Positions 26,332 to 37,406 are shown, numbered from the stretch's first letter. The stretch: DNA of 64,000 nucleotides from Bacteroides xylanisolvens XB1A (GCF_000210075.1 NC_021017.1:4863386-4927385); one strand, 5' to 3'. A program made the numbers and translations. Notes: generated by a model not told the origin, from the letters alone.

Positions 26332-28823
26332 ATGGATATACTGACATTTACTCCCCGCCAACCTCGACCTAAACCTACGAGGTCATTTCCGCAAAATATG
26401 CGCAAACCAACGATAGAACATCAGAAATCTCGTTTAGCTCCTAGATTTGAAGCTTTGCAAAACGCATTTCAAACACAAAACATAGGAGTTCAGATGAATG
26501 TAGATGGTATTGATCCAGAATCAGTGCTTGTGTTTGAAGTGGCAGGAAGTGTAGATTCATTTATTAAGGCTGCAAAAAAAATGAAGGCTTTGAATGGATT
26601 GGGGAGTTAGATGGTGAAGATAAAGAACCTGATGAAGATTTTGCAAATTTAGATTCCAAAGGCCAAGACAAAAAATATAATGAAAAATTTTATTTTGTGA
26701 TGTCTAACCAGCGTGCTTTACAACAATTATTGTCACTTTGGCAAATCTATTGTGACAAAGGTCAATTTGATTTTGGGCTTGCCCCCTTTCGCACGCTTTT
26801 TGAACAATTAAAAGATGTCAGATTATGGAATGAAATAGACCGTTTAGATGAATACGGAGTAAGAGATAAACTTGAGGAGTTAGCCATAAAAGAAACTTCA
26901 GCGGTCAAAGTACAGATAGAACTTTGGTTTTCTTCATCTAGTGAAAAACGTTCAGCAAGAGAATTACAGATCCGTATTTTGACAGAACAAGCAGGTGGCC
27001 GTATAATTAGTACGTATCAAAATGTAGATATTCAATTTCATGCTATAATAATAGAATGCAGTGCAGCTACAGTTAAACAAATGCTTGAAGGCTCAGCTCC
27101 GCTTATAAAGGCAAATGAAGTGCAGTGGATAAGACCTACTGGACAAGTCATTGACAAGGTTATTTCAGATGAAAACGCAGAAATAGAGAGAATATTTGAT
27201 TATGATACAAATTTAATAGAGACAAGTCCTTTAGTGGCATTATTGGATGGTATGCCACTGGAGAATCATACAATGTTACGCGATCGATTAATAGTTGATG
27301 ATCCAGATGGTTGGGAAGAAAATTATCTTGCAGCTGATCGCAAACATGGAACAGCTATGGCCTCATTACTAATTCATGGTGACGCTAATGCTCCATGGTC
27401 TCCTCTTACCAGCCGTCTTTATGTCCGACCAATATTTCGCACTAATATAGAGCATGAAGAATGTGTGCCCGATGATGTTATATTTGTAGATTTACTGCAC
27501 AGGGCAGTAAAACGCATCATGGAAGAGGATGTTTCCAAGACAGTCAAAATTATTAATCTTTCAGTAGGTGATTCATCTCGTCTATTTTTACATTCAATGA
27601 GTCCTGAGGCTCGTATGCTCGATTGGCTAAGTTTTCATTATAAAGTACTTTTTATTGTAAGTGCAGGAAATCACCCTTCATTCTTATACCTCAATGGTAC
27701 TTATGGAAGTTTTAAAGAAAAAGCACAAAAAGAACAAATGTCTATAATCTATAAACATCTTCAAGCTGATAAGAGGAATAGAACATTGCTTGCGCCTGCT
27801 GAAAGTGTAAATTGTTTAACAGTGGGAGCATTACATGCTGATATGTCTAATCCTTGTGTAATGGATGGGCGTATTAATCCTATTCCTTCATTAATGCCTG
27901 CTACGTATACTGCTATTGGAGGTGGATATGACAGAAGTATCAAACCTGACTTAGTGTATAGAGGAGGAAAACTTTTATATAATGAAATATATGCGGACTC
28001 AATGGATGCTACACTTCGTATTTCCAAAATTTCTTCTAGAGCTCCTGGACAAATGGTAGCTTATCCTCCTAATCCTACAAGTATAGCATATTTAAAAGGT
28101 ACAAGTAATGCCACAGCCCTTGTCAGTCATTTAGGGGCATATCTTGTCAATATAATCCGCGAAATACCTCTTCTAGAACTTCCAGATAATCTTATGGCCA
28201 TTGCCGTTAAAGGTATGTTGGTGCATGGATGTAGTTGGGGAGAGATCGGTGAAAAATTGAATGAATGCCTTGGAACAAATGGCAGGATGAAGAAACGGTC
28301 TATATCTAATTGGATTGGATATGGAATGCCTGACATAGAACGGGTAAAAGAGTGTACACAGCAAAGAGTAACTCTAATAGGACATGGAACTATAAGACAG
28401 AATCAAGAAGTTGTGTTTGACTATCCATTGCCACAGTGTTTACAATCCAAAACCTGTAAAAAACGTCTCACAATTACTTTGTCTTGGTTCACTCCAATTA
28501 ATCCTAGTAATAAAATATATAGGAAAGCACGTTTATCCTTCTCACCGAAAGGTAATGAAATTACAGATCAACGTCAAGAAGCTGATAATAATGCAGTGAA
28601 ACACGGAACCATACAACATGAGATTTTTGAAGGTAAAAAAGCCATCCCTTATTTAGAGGGTAAAAATATAGAGATCGTTGTTTCATGTGGAAAAGAAGAA
28701 AGCATGTCAGAGAATATTCCCTATGTACTTATAGCGACTCTTGAGGTTGCACCGGAAGAAAATCTTCCATTGTATAATCAAATTAAGGATAGAATTGAAA
28801 TTCAAACACATATTCGTGTATAA
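26332..28823 (+). pseudogene. ietS: Subtilisin-like serine protease, IetS-like, split at a -1 slippery site
   Basis: The first frame (26332-26610) encodes an N-terminal domain that runs out after IKAAKKMKALNGLGS. The rest is in the -1 frame: from 26582 it reads NEGFEWIGELDGEDKEPDED and joins the long frame to 28823. The switch lies in A8 (26574-26581), read gcA AAA AAA, a canonical -1 heptamer. The S8 triad is visible: Asp in LVALLDGM, His in DRKHGTAMAS, Ser in LKGTSNATALVSH. Combined length is about 830 residues. Programmed frameshifting, phase variation or a homopolymer error all fit. Confidence 0.75.
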
Positions 28824-28875
28824 CTTAATAATAAGCATATAGATATATAGAATCTTATAATCCTATATAACAGAC

Positions 28876-28907
28876 AAAGAGAGTGATAATCTGATCACTC
28901 TCTTTTT
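28876..28907 (+). terminator. Terminator after the ietAS-like pair
   Basis: AAAGAGAGTGAT (28876-28887) pairs perfectly with ATCACTCTCTTT (28894-28905), followed by T residues, 53 bases after the protease stop. Confidence 0.85.
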
Positions 28908-29061
28908 ATATCCCTATCTCGCCATTTCCCGCCAATCTCCGCCATCCATTCACACTAGTTCCTCAAACATATCATCCTATCATATAATGTTCTACATTCG
29001 CACCGACGGGCTAAAGTCTACCCGGTAGTAATCATTATTGTATCACTAAATTTTTGATTTT

Positions 29062-30348
29062 ATGGCTAAGAAAAAGCAAGAACAACAAGAACAACGTCAG
29101 GACGAACATGTAATGGCCATCCTCGACAAACGAACGAACAAGACCGCCGTGGTTTCCAAAATGAACGAACAGGACGGTAGTCTCGAAATCGTACCACCCG
29201 ACAAGAAGAACAGTAACAGCTTCCTGAAATTGGACCGTACCTCACCGCTGGAACTCTTCTTCAGGAATTTCAAGAACCAGTACGACAATCCCACGAGTTT
29301 CAGTTTTTTCCTTGTTCCTCTCGTCCTTTTGGAAAAGACACTGAATGCCGTAGTCCAGATCCGAAAAGGCGAAGACCCCGGAGTGGAAGGTAAAAAATTG
29401 GTAGAGAACAGCGAGCTTAACGATGAGGGACGTATCGCCAAACTTGCCCGAAGGTATAAGTTCGACGAACACCAGCTTCCGTGGAAAGAACTCGGCGCAC
29501 TTGGAATTGACAAGCAACTTTTGTTCGACAACCATTGCATGGGCGAAATGCTTAAAGGAAGAATCACCTCAAAGGCTTTTCCAATCAGCAAGGAAGTGAA
29601 CGGTGAAAAGAAGGATATGGGAGAAGCCTGCTTTCTTTGTGTCAAGGGCGAGGACAGTAAGGTACAACTCAAAACCCTGAGCAGGCTTGACAAACCGCAG
29701 TACGATTTGCCTACTTATAAGGGAGTATTCACGGATGAGGAAAAGCAGTCGCTTAAAGACACCGGAACCCTGGGAGCCGTCAAGGAAATGAAAGATATTC
29801 ATACCGGAGCAGTATGCAAATGTTATGTGGCTTTCCATGAACCGAGCAACCGCATCATTACCATGCCGGTGGATGCCATCAAGATACCGGATTATATTTA
29901 CGGGAAAAGACTGGACGACAAACAGAAGCAAATCCTCGCCTCAGGCGGACAGCTTCCCCTCAACGACATACAGCGTAAAAACGATACGCTGCTTTCCGGC
30001 GTTGCCTTCGTCGATCCAAGAATAATGGACATCGCATTCAAACAGTCCGGGGAACAATTGAAAGTGAGCGACACCATAATGGGCGCCAGAATCACCCCCG
30101 AACAGAAAAAGATGCTTCAGAACCATGAAATGGTATTTATTGAGAATATGCGCTACAAAGGCAGGGTATTTTCCGATGATGTGCGTTTCAGCAACAAGAG
30201 CAACCAATTGCTGATAGGACGCAATGCCCGGGAATACAAACCGACCGTTGACAATAAGAACGACAAGAAAAAGGAAGTGAAACAGCAGGCACCCCGCCAT
30301 GTGGCATCCGTAAAGGCCCAGTCCAAGAAGAGCCTCTCGGTTATGTAA
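29062..30348 (+). CDS. DUF3945-family element protein, 428 aa
   Basis: The phrases MAILDKRTNKTAVVSKMNEQ, IVPPDKKNSNSFLKLDRTSP and a later repeated Gln/Lys-rich unit with MPVDAIKIPDYIYGKRL fit the DUF3945 proteins found beside mob genes in CTnDOT-like elements. The protein is soluble and basic at the C-terminus. Function unknown; association with topoisomerase and helicase genes suggests a role in DNA transfer or establishment. In-frame UGA codons are absent. Confidence 0.75.
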   Translation: MAKKKQEQQEQRQDEHVMAILDKRTNKTAVVSKMNEQDGSLEIVPPDKKNSNSFLKLDRTSPLELFFRNFKNQYDNPTSFSFFLVPLVLLEKTLNAVVQIRKGEDPGVEGKKLVENSELNDEGRIAKLARRYKFDEHQLPWKELGALGIDKQLLFDNHCMGEMLKGRITSKAFPISKEVNGEKKDMGEACFLCVKGEDSKVQLKTLSRLDKPQYDLPTYKGVFTDEEKQSLKDTGTLGAVKEMKDIHTGAVCKCYVAFHEPSNRIITMPVDAIKIPDYIYGKRLDDKQKQILASGGQLPLNDIQRKNDTLLSGVAFVDPRIMDIAFKQSGEQLKVSDTIMGARITPEQKKMLQNHEMVFIENMRYKGRVFSDDVRFSNKSNQLLIGRNAREYKPTVDNKNDKKKEVKQQAPRHVASVKAQSKKSLSVM

Positions 30349-30377
30349 CAGAGAGATTATTCATGTTTTTGGCAGTT

Positions 30378-30413
30378 ATATACCCGGTTTTCTTTTATGT
30401 CAGCCGGGTATAT
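30378..30413 (+). terminator. Hairpin between the DUF3945 and DUF1896 genes
   Basis: ATATACCCGG (30378-30387) pairs with CCGGGTATAT (30404-30413). There is no T-run, so it may be a processing or weak termination signal. Confidence 0.5.
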
Positions 30414-30450
30414 GCTTAAATATCCCATTAACATTTTAAAGCGATGACAG

Positions 30451-30897
30451 ATGATGATACAAGATAAAAATACCGCAACCGGAGAATTGTCTTATTTTGA
30501 GACGACTCTCCTTCTTTATTTAAAGGAAAGCCATCCGCATATTGCCCGAAACAGGGAACTTGTCCGCTCACGGGCTGATGAAGCGGCAGGCGCTTATGAA
30601 CGTGCCATACGTGACGGATTATACCCCGCGCAGGCACTGCAACTGGCTGAGGCCGTTCTCTATCAGGACTTGCGCTTCTCCAAATTTGATACGGTGTTCG
30701 AGGTCGTGTCGGAATGGTTTCCCGAAATCCGACCGGGAAGACGGACGGATTTCTGCCTGAAAATACTATTGCTCACAGAAGCCGTATTCAGTAAATATCC
30801 CATAGACGACCGGTTTGAAACATCCCCTTCCTATCGTACCCTAACCATTGAACTTACAGGTTTCATACAATCTTATATAGAAGAATATGGCATATAA
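30451..30897 (+). CDS. DUF1896-family protein, 148 aa
   Basis: A helical soluble protein with the family pattern SYFETTLLLYLKESHPHIA and the later GLYPAQALQLAEAVLYQDLR. DUF1896 genes regularly precede the giant helicase/methylase gene in Bacteroides elements. It overlaps that gene by 11 bases, so translation is probably coupled. Function unknown. Confidence 0.75.
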   Translation: MMIQDKNTATGELSYFETTLLLYLKESHPHIARNRELVRSRADEAAGAYERAIRDGLYPAQALQLAEAVLYQDLRFSKFDTVFEVVSEWFPEIRPGRRTDFCLKILLLTEAVFSKYPIDDRFETSPSYRTLTIELTGFIQSYIEEYGI

Positions 30898-33451
30898 CAA
30901 ACGACAACATCTGGCGGACAATATCGCCGCACTTGAATGGATATTCATGCGTCCCGAAGCCTGTCTCACGGAAGAAGGGCGCAAAGTCTTGAACGGCTAC
31001 TCCGGTTTTGGCGGACTGAAATGTATCCTGAATCCGGCGGAGAAAGACACCGACATTGAAAGATGAAGGACAGACAGGGAACTGTTTCCCCAAGTCCGGT
31101 TACTGCATGAACTGTTGCGCGAGTATTCCAAAGACGAGAAAGAATACAAGGCATATATCCAAAGCCTGAAAAACTCCGTACTCACAGCCTTTTATACACC
31201 GGAAGTGGTCGCTGCGGCCATACAGGAGCCGTTGCAGTCTGCGGGAATCCTTCCGGAACGTTTTCTTGACCCTTCTGCCGGAACGGGCATGTTTATCAGG
31301 GGGTTAAAAGATATTCCCGAAGTCCATTGTTTCGAGAAGGACAGGCTCACGGGAAAGATACTCTCATCCCTTTATCCCGAAAGCAGAGTAACCATAGACG
31401 GTTTCCAGTCCATACAACCTTTTTATAACAACTACTTCGATGTTGTTTCTTCCAATATCCCGTTTGGAAATACCAGAGTGTATGACCGGGATTTTGACCG
31501 GAGCGAAGATGCCGTGCGCAAATCCTCACTTGGCGCCGTACACAACTACTTCTTTCTAAAAGGCATGGATATGCTGTGGGAAGGCGGGATACTGGCCTAT
31601 ATCACGACTTCGGGTGTCATGGACTCACCAGGGAACCGTCCTATAAGGGAATGGCTGATGAATCATGCCGACCTTGTGTCCGCCATCCGCCTGCCGGAGA
31701 ATCTCTTTATTGATGCCGGTACACAAGTGGGCACCGACCTGATCGTATTGCAGAAGAATACCCGGAAATCGGAACTGGCCGAAAGAGAACTGAACTTCAT
31801 CGAAACCCATCTTATATCCGGTAACATCCCTATCAACAACAGTTACTCCGGTTTAGACCATATCATCTATACATCCCTATTGGTGGGCAAAAACATGTAC
31901 GGACAGCCTGCCATGAATTTCACTCATGAAGGTGGAATTGAGGCTATTTCCAAGCATCTTAAAAAACTATTGACACAAGATGCAGGGAATTATCTCGACC
32001 GGAAACTCTATGAAGACAATCTACCCCGACCTGCCGTTTCTTCCGCTCTCAAAACCGAACATGAGTCACCGCCGGAAACAGTGGAAATGGAACAGAGGGA
32101 AGAAATACAAGAAGAAAGCCCCCTTTCTCCCAAACCCTATGAACCCATGCTCAACCTGTTTGCCGCCTATGCCGATGAAGAGGAAACAGAGGTACAAGTT
32201 GTAGAGACCAGACCCTCGACAAGCCAGACATCCTCGTCGCCCCGCAAGAAAAAAGAGAATGAACCTAAAATATTCAATCTTTTCTCGCAGGAGAACATGT
32301 ATGACGAAGCCGCCGTGCAGGAAGGCATGACGGAAGAACGGGCGGAAGCGGAAGCAAAGTGGCTGGAGCGCAGACAGAAGTTTGAAGAATAGCGGAAGAA
32401 AGAAATGGAACCACGACCGTTTACCGGAGAGATACGTCCCGAATACAAGAACGGCTCCATTGTGAAATCGGGTGAGCAATACGGGTATCTGCGGGGACTT
32501 GGAACTCCGGACATACAGTTCCACCCACTCAAACTGACCGTCACCCAGCAATACCGTGCCGCCTACTATATCCCCCTTCGGGAAGCCTACCATAACCTTT
32601 ATAATGCGGAAGCCGAAACGGAAACGGAACAGCCGGAACTCAGGGAGGAACTGGTCAAACAGTACGACCGTTTTTACCGTATGCTCAGGGAGTTGAATGG
32701 CAAGGATAACGCCAAGTTCCTGCTGATGGACGCAGGCGGAAGGGAAATGCTTTCGCTGGAACGTTCCATTAACGGAAAAATAGAGAAAGCGGACATATTC
32801 ACCGTCCCCGTATCGTTCAATACCAATGAAGTGAAACATGTGGATACCCCGCAGGAAGCACTTGCGGCGGCATTTACCCGTACGTCATTGTTACATCTAA
32901 CACACCTGTTAGCCTATGCCCTAACACACCTGTTAGCTTCCATAGGGGAGAACATAGAAAGGTATACGACCTGACGTGGTCAGGTATACGACCAAGCATA
33001 GTCAGGTATACGACCTGACAAGGTCGGGTTATATTCACCTATACGGAATCCATCGACGAGTTCAGTGTGAACTTCGAGGAAAGCAATGCGAACATCACGG
33101 ACAAATATTTTGTGAAAGGAGAAAAAAGAGGGTATTACGTAAGCGACCTGCTCAAACACGCGCTGCATAATACGGTGCCCGGCATAACCAAGACGGTGAA
33201 AAATCCCCCAGTCACCCGAAATGCAGCAGGAGATATATACGCAGGAAATAAACAGTATCGAAGAGAACCTTGCCGTATTCGAGCGGCAGGGCAATAAAGT
33301 GAGCGGCTGGATAAAGAAGGGGCTGGAAAGAAGGAAGGAGAACCTTGAGACCAAACTGGAAAAGCTGGATCAGGAGATAAAGGAACGGACGGATGACGTG
33401 ACCGATTTCAGGCAAATGGGCATCGACCACCTGTACGTAGATGAATCGCAT
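30887..33451 (+). pseudogene. N6-methylase/SNF2-type helicase, 5' part, heavily disrupted
   Basis: The frame opens MAYNKRQHLADNIAALEWIF. It is stopped by UGA at 31064-31066 (TDIER-stop-RTDREL; Trp fits), continues with the methylase-like part (LDPSAGTGMFIRGL, then SSNIPFGNTRVYDRDF with an NPPF-like NIPF), and meets UAG at 32390-32392. From about 32890 the reading is replaced by short tandem repeats. It resumes in another frame (YTESIDEFSVNFEES, about 33040), then jumps at about 33200 to KIPQSPEMQQE in a third stretch. The jump omits the segment with the helicase Walker A. The RIT element follows at 33452. Confidence 0.8.
32897..33025. repeat. Two 24-bp and three 22-bp tandem units inside the helicase gene
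   Basis: CTAACACACCTGTTAG, itself an inverted repeat, occurs at 32897 and 32921 with a 24-base period. AGGTATACGACC-type units of 22 bases start at 32960, 32982 and 33004, each with a GACC...GGTC-like dyad. They replace helicase coding sequence and do not preserve frame. Confidence 0.75.
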
Positions 33452-33578
33452 TATCAGAACTTTTAGGAATTTCCGATAAAATTATTCAATTGTTTAGCAA
33501 TCATTTGTTTTGAGTCTTAATCAGTTCTGATTATATTCCGTCTATAATTGTAGAATAACATTCAAACAAGATGCGATT

Positions 33579-34790
33579 ATGGACATATTTAATCTGAATG
33601 AAAAAGTCAAAGGGCTTGTTTCTTATTTACAAGACACAGGTTATTCAGCCATGTACATAGACTATGTGAAGAAAATGGCTGAGTGGTTATCGGGCAATTC
33701 CGAACATTACAAATGGAAGAGTCTCGCCGATGTTGAACCGACACTAAAAGAATTGTGGTCCAACAAGTATACTTGCAGAAACAAGGTACGCCTGTTACGT
33801 GTAATCTGCCAATATATCGAGAATGGATTATTACCCGACGGATGCAAACACTACATCAAACCTCACCATTACGAATTGCTTGGCGAAGAATACAGGAATG
33901 TAACGGACATGGCTTTCAACGTGGTAGACAGGCGTTGCAAATTTTCAACAAACGTGAAGTATGCGCTATCTTCGTTCTTCTTCCGGTTACAGGAAATGGG
34001 TGTGTATTCATTCGAATCAATAACAGAGGATGCGGTGTTGGAAGTGTTTTCCAAAGACGAAAAACAGAAGATGGGCCATTCGCTCAAATATTCGGTGGAG
34101 TATGGGCTGAAAGCCTGTTTGCCTTACTATGGCAAATCCGTTGAACGTATAATCGCATATCTGCCGGCCATACCCAACATGCGTAAGAACATTCAATACC
34201 TTACAGAGCAAGAACTGACGGCCATCAGGCATACCTTGGAGCACGACGGCACAATATCCCTGCAGGACAAAGCCATCATAACCTTGGCCATGTACACGGG
34301 ATTGCGTGGGTGTGACATCTCAGCTCTCACGCTTGAGAACTTCGATTGGGAACACGACCTTATAAAAATCACACAGGCAAAAACGGGACAGCCCCTTACA
34401 TTGCCGCTTCGCGCCGTAGTCGGGAATGCTGTCTTTGATTACCTGCTCAAAGAGCGTCCCCAATGCCCGGAACCATATGTTTTTCTCACAGTACACGTGC
34501 CACACAGAAGACTCCACACAAGCAATCTTGATGCCATATGCTCAAAAGTCATGTACAAAGCAGGAATAAGGCAAGGTGAAAATGAAAGAAAGAGCATGCA
34601 CCTGTTTCGCCACCATGTAGCGACATCCCTGTTGCAGGGCGGTGTGCAACAGCCTGTTATAAGTGCCACCCTTGGCCATTCGTCCCCAAGCTCTCTCGAC
34701 CGCTATCTCAGTGCGGAATTCAAACACCTGAAAGAGTGTTCGCTAAGCATCGAGGGATTCCCGGTTGGAAAGGAGGTGTTTGGCAGATGA
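33579..34790 (+). CDS. RIT tyrosine recombinase A, 403 aa
   Basis: An N-terminal SAM-like domain precedes the catalytic domain. The active-site arginine is in MYTGLRGCDISAL, the H-x-x-R box in MHLFRHHVATS, and the His/Tyr pair in LGHSSPSSLDRYLS. Its stop overlaps the next start as ATGA (34787-34790). It should act with the two following recombinases in insertion and excision of this element. Confidence 0.9.
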   Translation: MDIFNLNEKVKGLVSYLQDTGYSAMYIDYVKKMAEWLSGNSEHYKWKSLADVEPTLKELWSNKYTCRNKVRLLRVICQYIENGLLPDGCKHYIKPHHYELLGEEYRNVTDMAFNVVDRRCKFSTNVKYALSSFFFRLQEMGVYSFESITEDAVLEVFSKDEKQKMGHSLKYSVEYGLKACLPYYGKSVERIIAYLPAIPNMRKNIQYLTEQELTAIRHTLEHDGTISLQDKAIITLAMYTGLRGCDISALTLENFDWEHDLIKITQAKTGQPLTLPLRAVVGNAVFDYLLKERPQCPEPYVFLTVHVPHRRLHTSNLDAICSKVMYKAGIRQGENERKSMHLFRHHVATSLLQGGVQQPVISATLGHSSPSSLDRYLSAEFKHLKECSLSIEGFPVGKEVFGR

Positions 34791-35734
34791 AAACGACTTC
34801 ATTCCTTTCCAACGCGATAGAAGGATACGTAAAATACCGCAAGGCTTCCGGGCGTGACAGCCACAGCTATATCAAGAACGTAATACTATTTGACCATTTT
34901 TGTGCGAGGGAATATCCCGGACAGATCGAACTATCCCAAGAAATCGTGGACAGATGGTGCAGGCAACGTCCATCTGAATGCACAAACTCTTGCGTGTCAC
35001 GTGTATATCCTATTCTGGACTTCATCAAATACATGAACAAACGTGGAATGACAAAAATAGCCCTGCCAAAAGTGCCAAGGTCTGTGCCAAGAACTTATAC
35101 GCCGCATCCTTTCACATATGATGAATTGAAACGCTTCTTCAATGCTTGCGACAACACAAAGCCAAGACGTGGCCGTCTCGCCACAATCCAACGCATGACA
35201 CTGCCAGTATTCTTTCGCTTATTGTACAGTTCTGGGATGAGGACAACCGAAGCCATCCTGCTGGAACGTGATGATGTAAACCTTGAAAATGGCGTAATTT
35301 CCATCAAGCGAAGTAAAGGGCATGACCAACATTATGTCGTTCTCCATAATACAATGTTGGCTCTAATGCGTACTTACGACGAGAATATATCTAGGTTAGT
35401 ACCGCACCGCAAAGTGTTCTTTCCGACACCGGATGACAAGTCTCACCCTTCTGTTTGGGTTACGTATCATTTTCGGGTGTTGTGGCAAAGTTGCAATTCA
35501 TCCTACGCTATCCCATATGAGCTAAGACACAACTATGCCATAGAAAACATAAACAGCTGGACACACCAAGGATTTACCATCCATGACAAGTTGTTGGCTT
35601 TAAGCAAGAGCATGGGACACCGGCAAATAGAGAGCACGCTGGCTTATTATTCCTTGACCCCAGCGATTTCTGATATAATGGAATATACAGAGAATCAATT
35701 ATTAAAATTAAAGACAGATGAAAAAGAAGATTAA
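34787..35734 (+). CDS. RIT tyrosine recombinase B, 315 aa
   Basis: The ATG at 34787 overlaps the upstream stop and is preceded by AAGGAGG at 34770-34776, an unusually good ribosome-binding site here. Catalytic landmarks are LLYSSGMRTTEAILL, IPYELRHNYAIENIN (Tyr at the usual first His) and MGHRQIESTLAYYS. The gene ends 17 bases inside the third recombinase. Confidence 0.9.
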   Translation: MKTTSFLSNAIEGYVKYRKASGRDSHSYIKNVILFDHFCAREYPGQIELSQEIVDRWCRQRPSECTNSCVSRVYPILDFIKYMNKRGMTKIALPKVPRSVPRTYTPHPFTYDELKRFFNACDNTKPRRGRLATIQRMTLPVFFRLLYSSGMRTTEAILLERDDVNLENGVISIKRSKGHDQHYVVLHNTMLALMRTYDENISRLVPHRKVFFPTPDDKSHPSVWVTYHFRVLWQSCNSSYAIPYELRHNYAIENINSWTHQGFTIHDKLLALSKSMGHRQIESTLAYYSLTPAISDIMEYTENQLLKLKTDEKED

Positions 35735-36773
35735 TCCGCAAGCAATGCAGATAGCTGATTATCTGCATGACTGGCTCGAACACTATGTCCCTTCAATCAA
35801 GGCATGCAGTCCTCACACAAAGAGAAATTATAAGATCTCCGTGAAACTCTATGTAGAATTCCTCAGAGTCATAAAAGGCACTACACCAGAAACATTAAGC
35901 GCAGAATGTTTCTGTATGGAATATATAATGGAGTGGATCATTTGGTTAAAGGAAAATAGGGGTTGCAGTCCAGCAACATGTAATGTAAGATTGTCAGCTT
36001 TGCGTGTTTTTCTGAAATATTTGTCGTTTAGAGATATATCCTATATGTCTGTTTTCTTACAAGCGGAAAATGTTCCAAATGAGAAAAACTCTAAAAGAAA
36101 GGTCATCGGGCTCAGTAAACAGGCTGTTGATGTATTGTTGTCCATGCCTAATCAAGGGAGTACTATAGGCTTTCGTGATTACACTCTGATGCTTCTCTTA
36201 TATTCCACCGCTGTGCGCATCAACGAGCTTCTGACTCTGAAAATTAGCAATATTGTTATAGACTGTGTAAAACCTCACATAATAGTCATTGGCAAAGGAA
36301 GAAAGAAACGTCCGATTCCTCTTTTGGCCAAGCCAGCACAATGCTTGAAAAGGTATCTTATCAAATACCATCCGAAACAGAATGATGCAAATGCATTACT
36401 TTTCTGTTCTAAGAGCAAAGGCATATATGTCCCGATGTCCGCTGAAAACGTGAACAAGATGCTGAAAAAATATGCCACAATGGCTCATGAAAGGTGCCAA
36501 GATGTTCCTATGGATTTACATGCCCATCAATTTAGGCATGCCAAAGCTTCACACTGGCTTGAAAACGGGATGAACATAGCCCAAATCTCATACTTACTTG
36601 GGCATGAAAGTATTCAAACCACAATGGTATATCTTGATATAACCACAAAACAAGAAGAAAAAGCTTTGGAAACCCTTGAAGGCGAAAATCAAAAGAAAAT
36701 GAGAAAAAAGTGGAAGACAGAGGAAGGAAAAGCAAATCTTGAAATACTTTTAGGACTTACAAAAACAAATTGA
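35718..36773 (+). CDS. RIT tyrosine recombinase C, 351 aa
   Basis: The catalytic domain shows LLYSTAVRINELLTL, HAHQFRHAKASHWLE and LLGHESIQTTMVYLDIT, a complete R/H-x-x-R/H/Y set. An N-terminal core-binding domain precedes it. It overlaps recombinase B by 17 bases, consistent with coupled translation of the trio. A hairpin terminator follows at 36848. Confidence 0.9.
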   Translation: MKKKINPQAMQIADYLHDWLEHYVPSIKACSPHTKRNYKISVKLYVEFLRVIKGTTPETLSAECFCMEYIMEWIIWLKENRGCSPATCNVRLSALRVFLKYLSFRDISYMSVFLQAENVPNEKNSKRKVIGLSKQAVDVLLSMPNQGSTIGFRDYTLMLLLYSTAVRINELLTLKISNIVIDCVKPHIIVIGKGRKKRPIPLLAKPAQCLKRYLIKYHPKQNDANALLFCSKSKGIYVPMSAENVNKMLKKYATMAHERCQDVPMDLHAHQFRHAKASHWLENGMNIAQISYLLGHESIQTTMVYLDITTKQEEKALETLEGENQKKMRKKWKTEEGKANLEILLGLTKTN

Positions 36774-36847
36774 GTAGGAGAAATTTTACTTCTTCGTTTT
36801 CCTCTTACCCGATTAAGATATACAAGTACTGTTTGGTATATTATATA

Positions 36848-36881
36848 AACTTCCAGCAAGGTATTATACCTGCTGGAAGTT
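36848..36881. terminator. Bidirectional terminator between recombinases and TIR genes
   Basis: AACTTCCAGCA-A-GGTA (36848-36863) pairs with TACCTGCTGGAAGTT (36867-36881) with one bulged A. It separates convergent transcripts. Confidence 0.8.
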
Positions 36882-36884
36882 ATG

Positions 36885-37406
36885 TTACAGTTCCCAATTA
36901 AGAACAGAGTCTAAAGGATGCTGAGATTGATATGCGGCAAATAATTTCCTCTCATTTATAAGCGTTGATTCATCTCGTTTTAACACATTAGAAATAAAGT
37001 TATTCAACGATTTTGTACCTCTTAGAATTGGAACGATTTGAAGATACTCGGGTAAGACTGATTGTGATATTTCTTTTAATGTTAACCCTACAACAGTTGT
37101 TCTATCATATCCATATCCAACTTCCCAAGGGATCCATTTTGAATCCAATGCATTTTGGGATAAAAGACATAACATGTGCGTGCTGTTTCTGATACCTGTT
37201 TTAATTGCACTTACAACCGAGTAAGGTCTCGTTCTGTCTATTTTTGTATCATATTCATCAAAATAGACATCAATACCAGAAGTAATAAAATAGTCTGCTA
37301 TTTTTTTAGCAGTGTCCGCATCTCTTTTTTGGTGACTTATGAATATACATAAACCACTTCTTTGTGCAATGGAATTTTCGGTTAAATAAAATCTATTTAA
37401 TGCCAT
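36885..37406 (-). CDS. TIR-domain protein, 173 aa
   Basis: GLCIFISHQKRDADTAKKIA gives the first TIR strand and box 1. SGIDVYFDEYDTKID follows, and HMLCLLSQNALDSKWIPWEV carries the Trp and a probable catalytic Glu region. TIR proteins in bacterial defence make or cleave NAD-derived signals. It is the last gene of a three-gene minus-strand operon, 15 bases after the MTH538-type gene. Small size without an effector domain suits a ThsB-like signal-producing sensor. Confidence 0.75.
   Translation of the reverse strand: MALNRFYLTENSIAQRSGLCIFISHQKRDADTAKKIADYFITSGIDVYFDEYDTKIDRTRPYSVVSAIKTGIRNSTHMLCLLSQNALDSKWIPWEVGYGYDRTTVVGLTLKEISQSVLPEYLQIVPILRGTKSLNNFISNVLKRDESTLINERKLFAAYQSQHPLDSVLNWEL

Noticed and set aside
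32390..32392. UAG as a further Trp-derived stop in the helicase
   Set aside because: The position is not conserved and CAG (Gln) is an equally simple ancestor, so it was not counted in the Trp pattern.
32897..33025. CRISPR-like array
   Set aside because: Units are directly adjacent without unique spacers and there are no cas genes.
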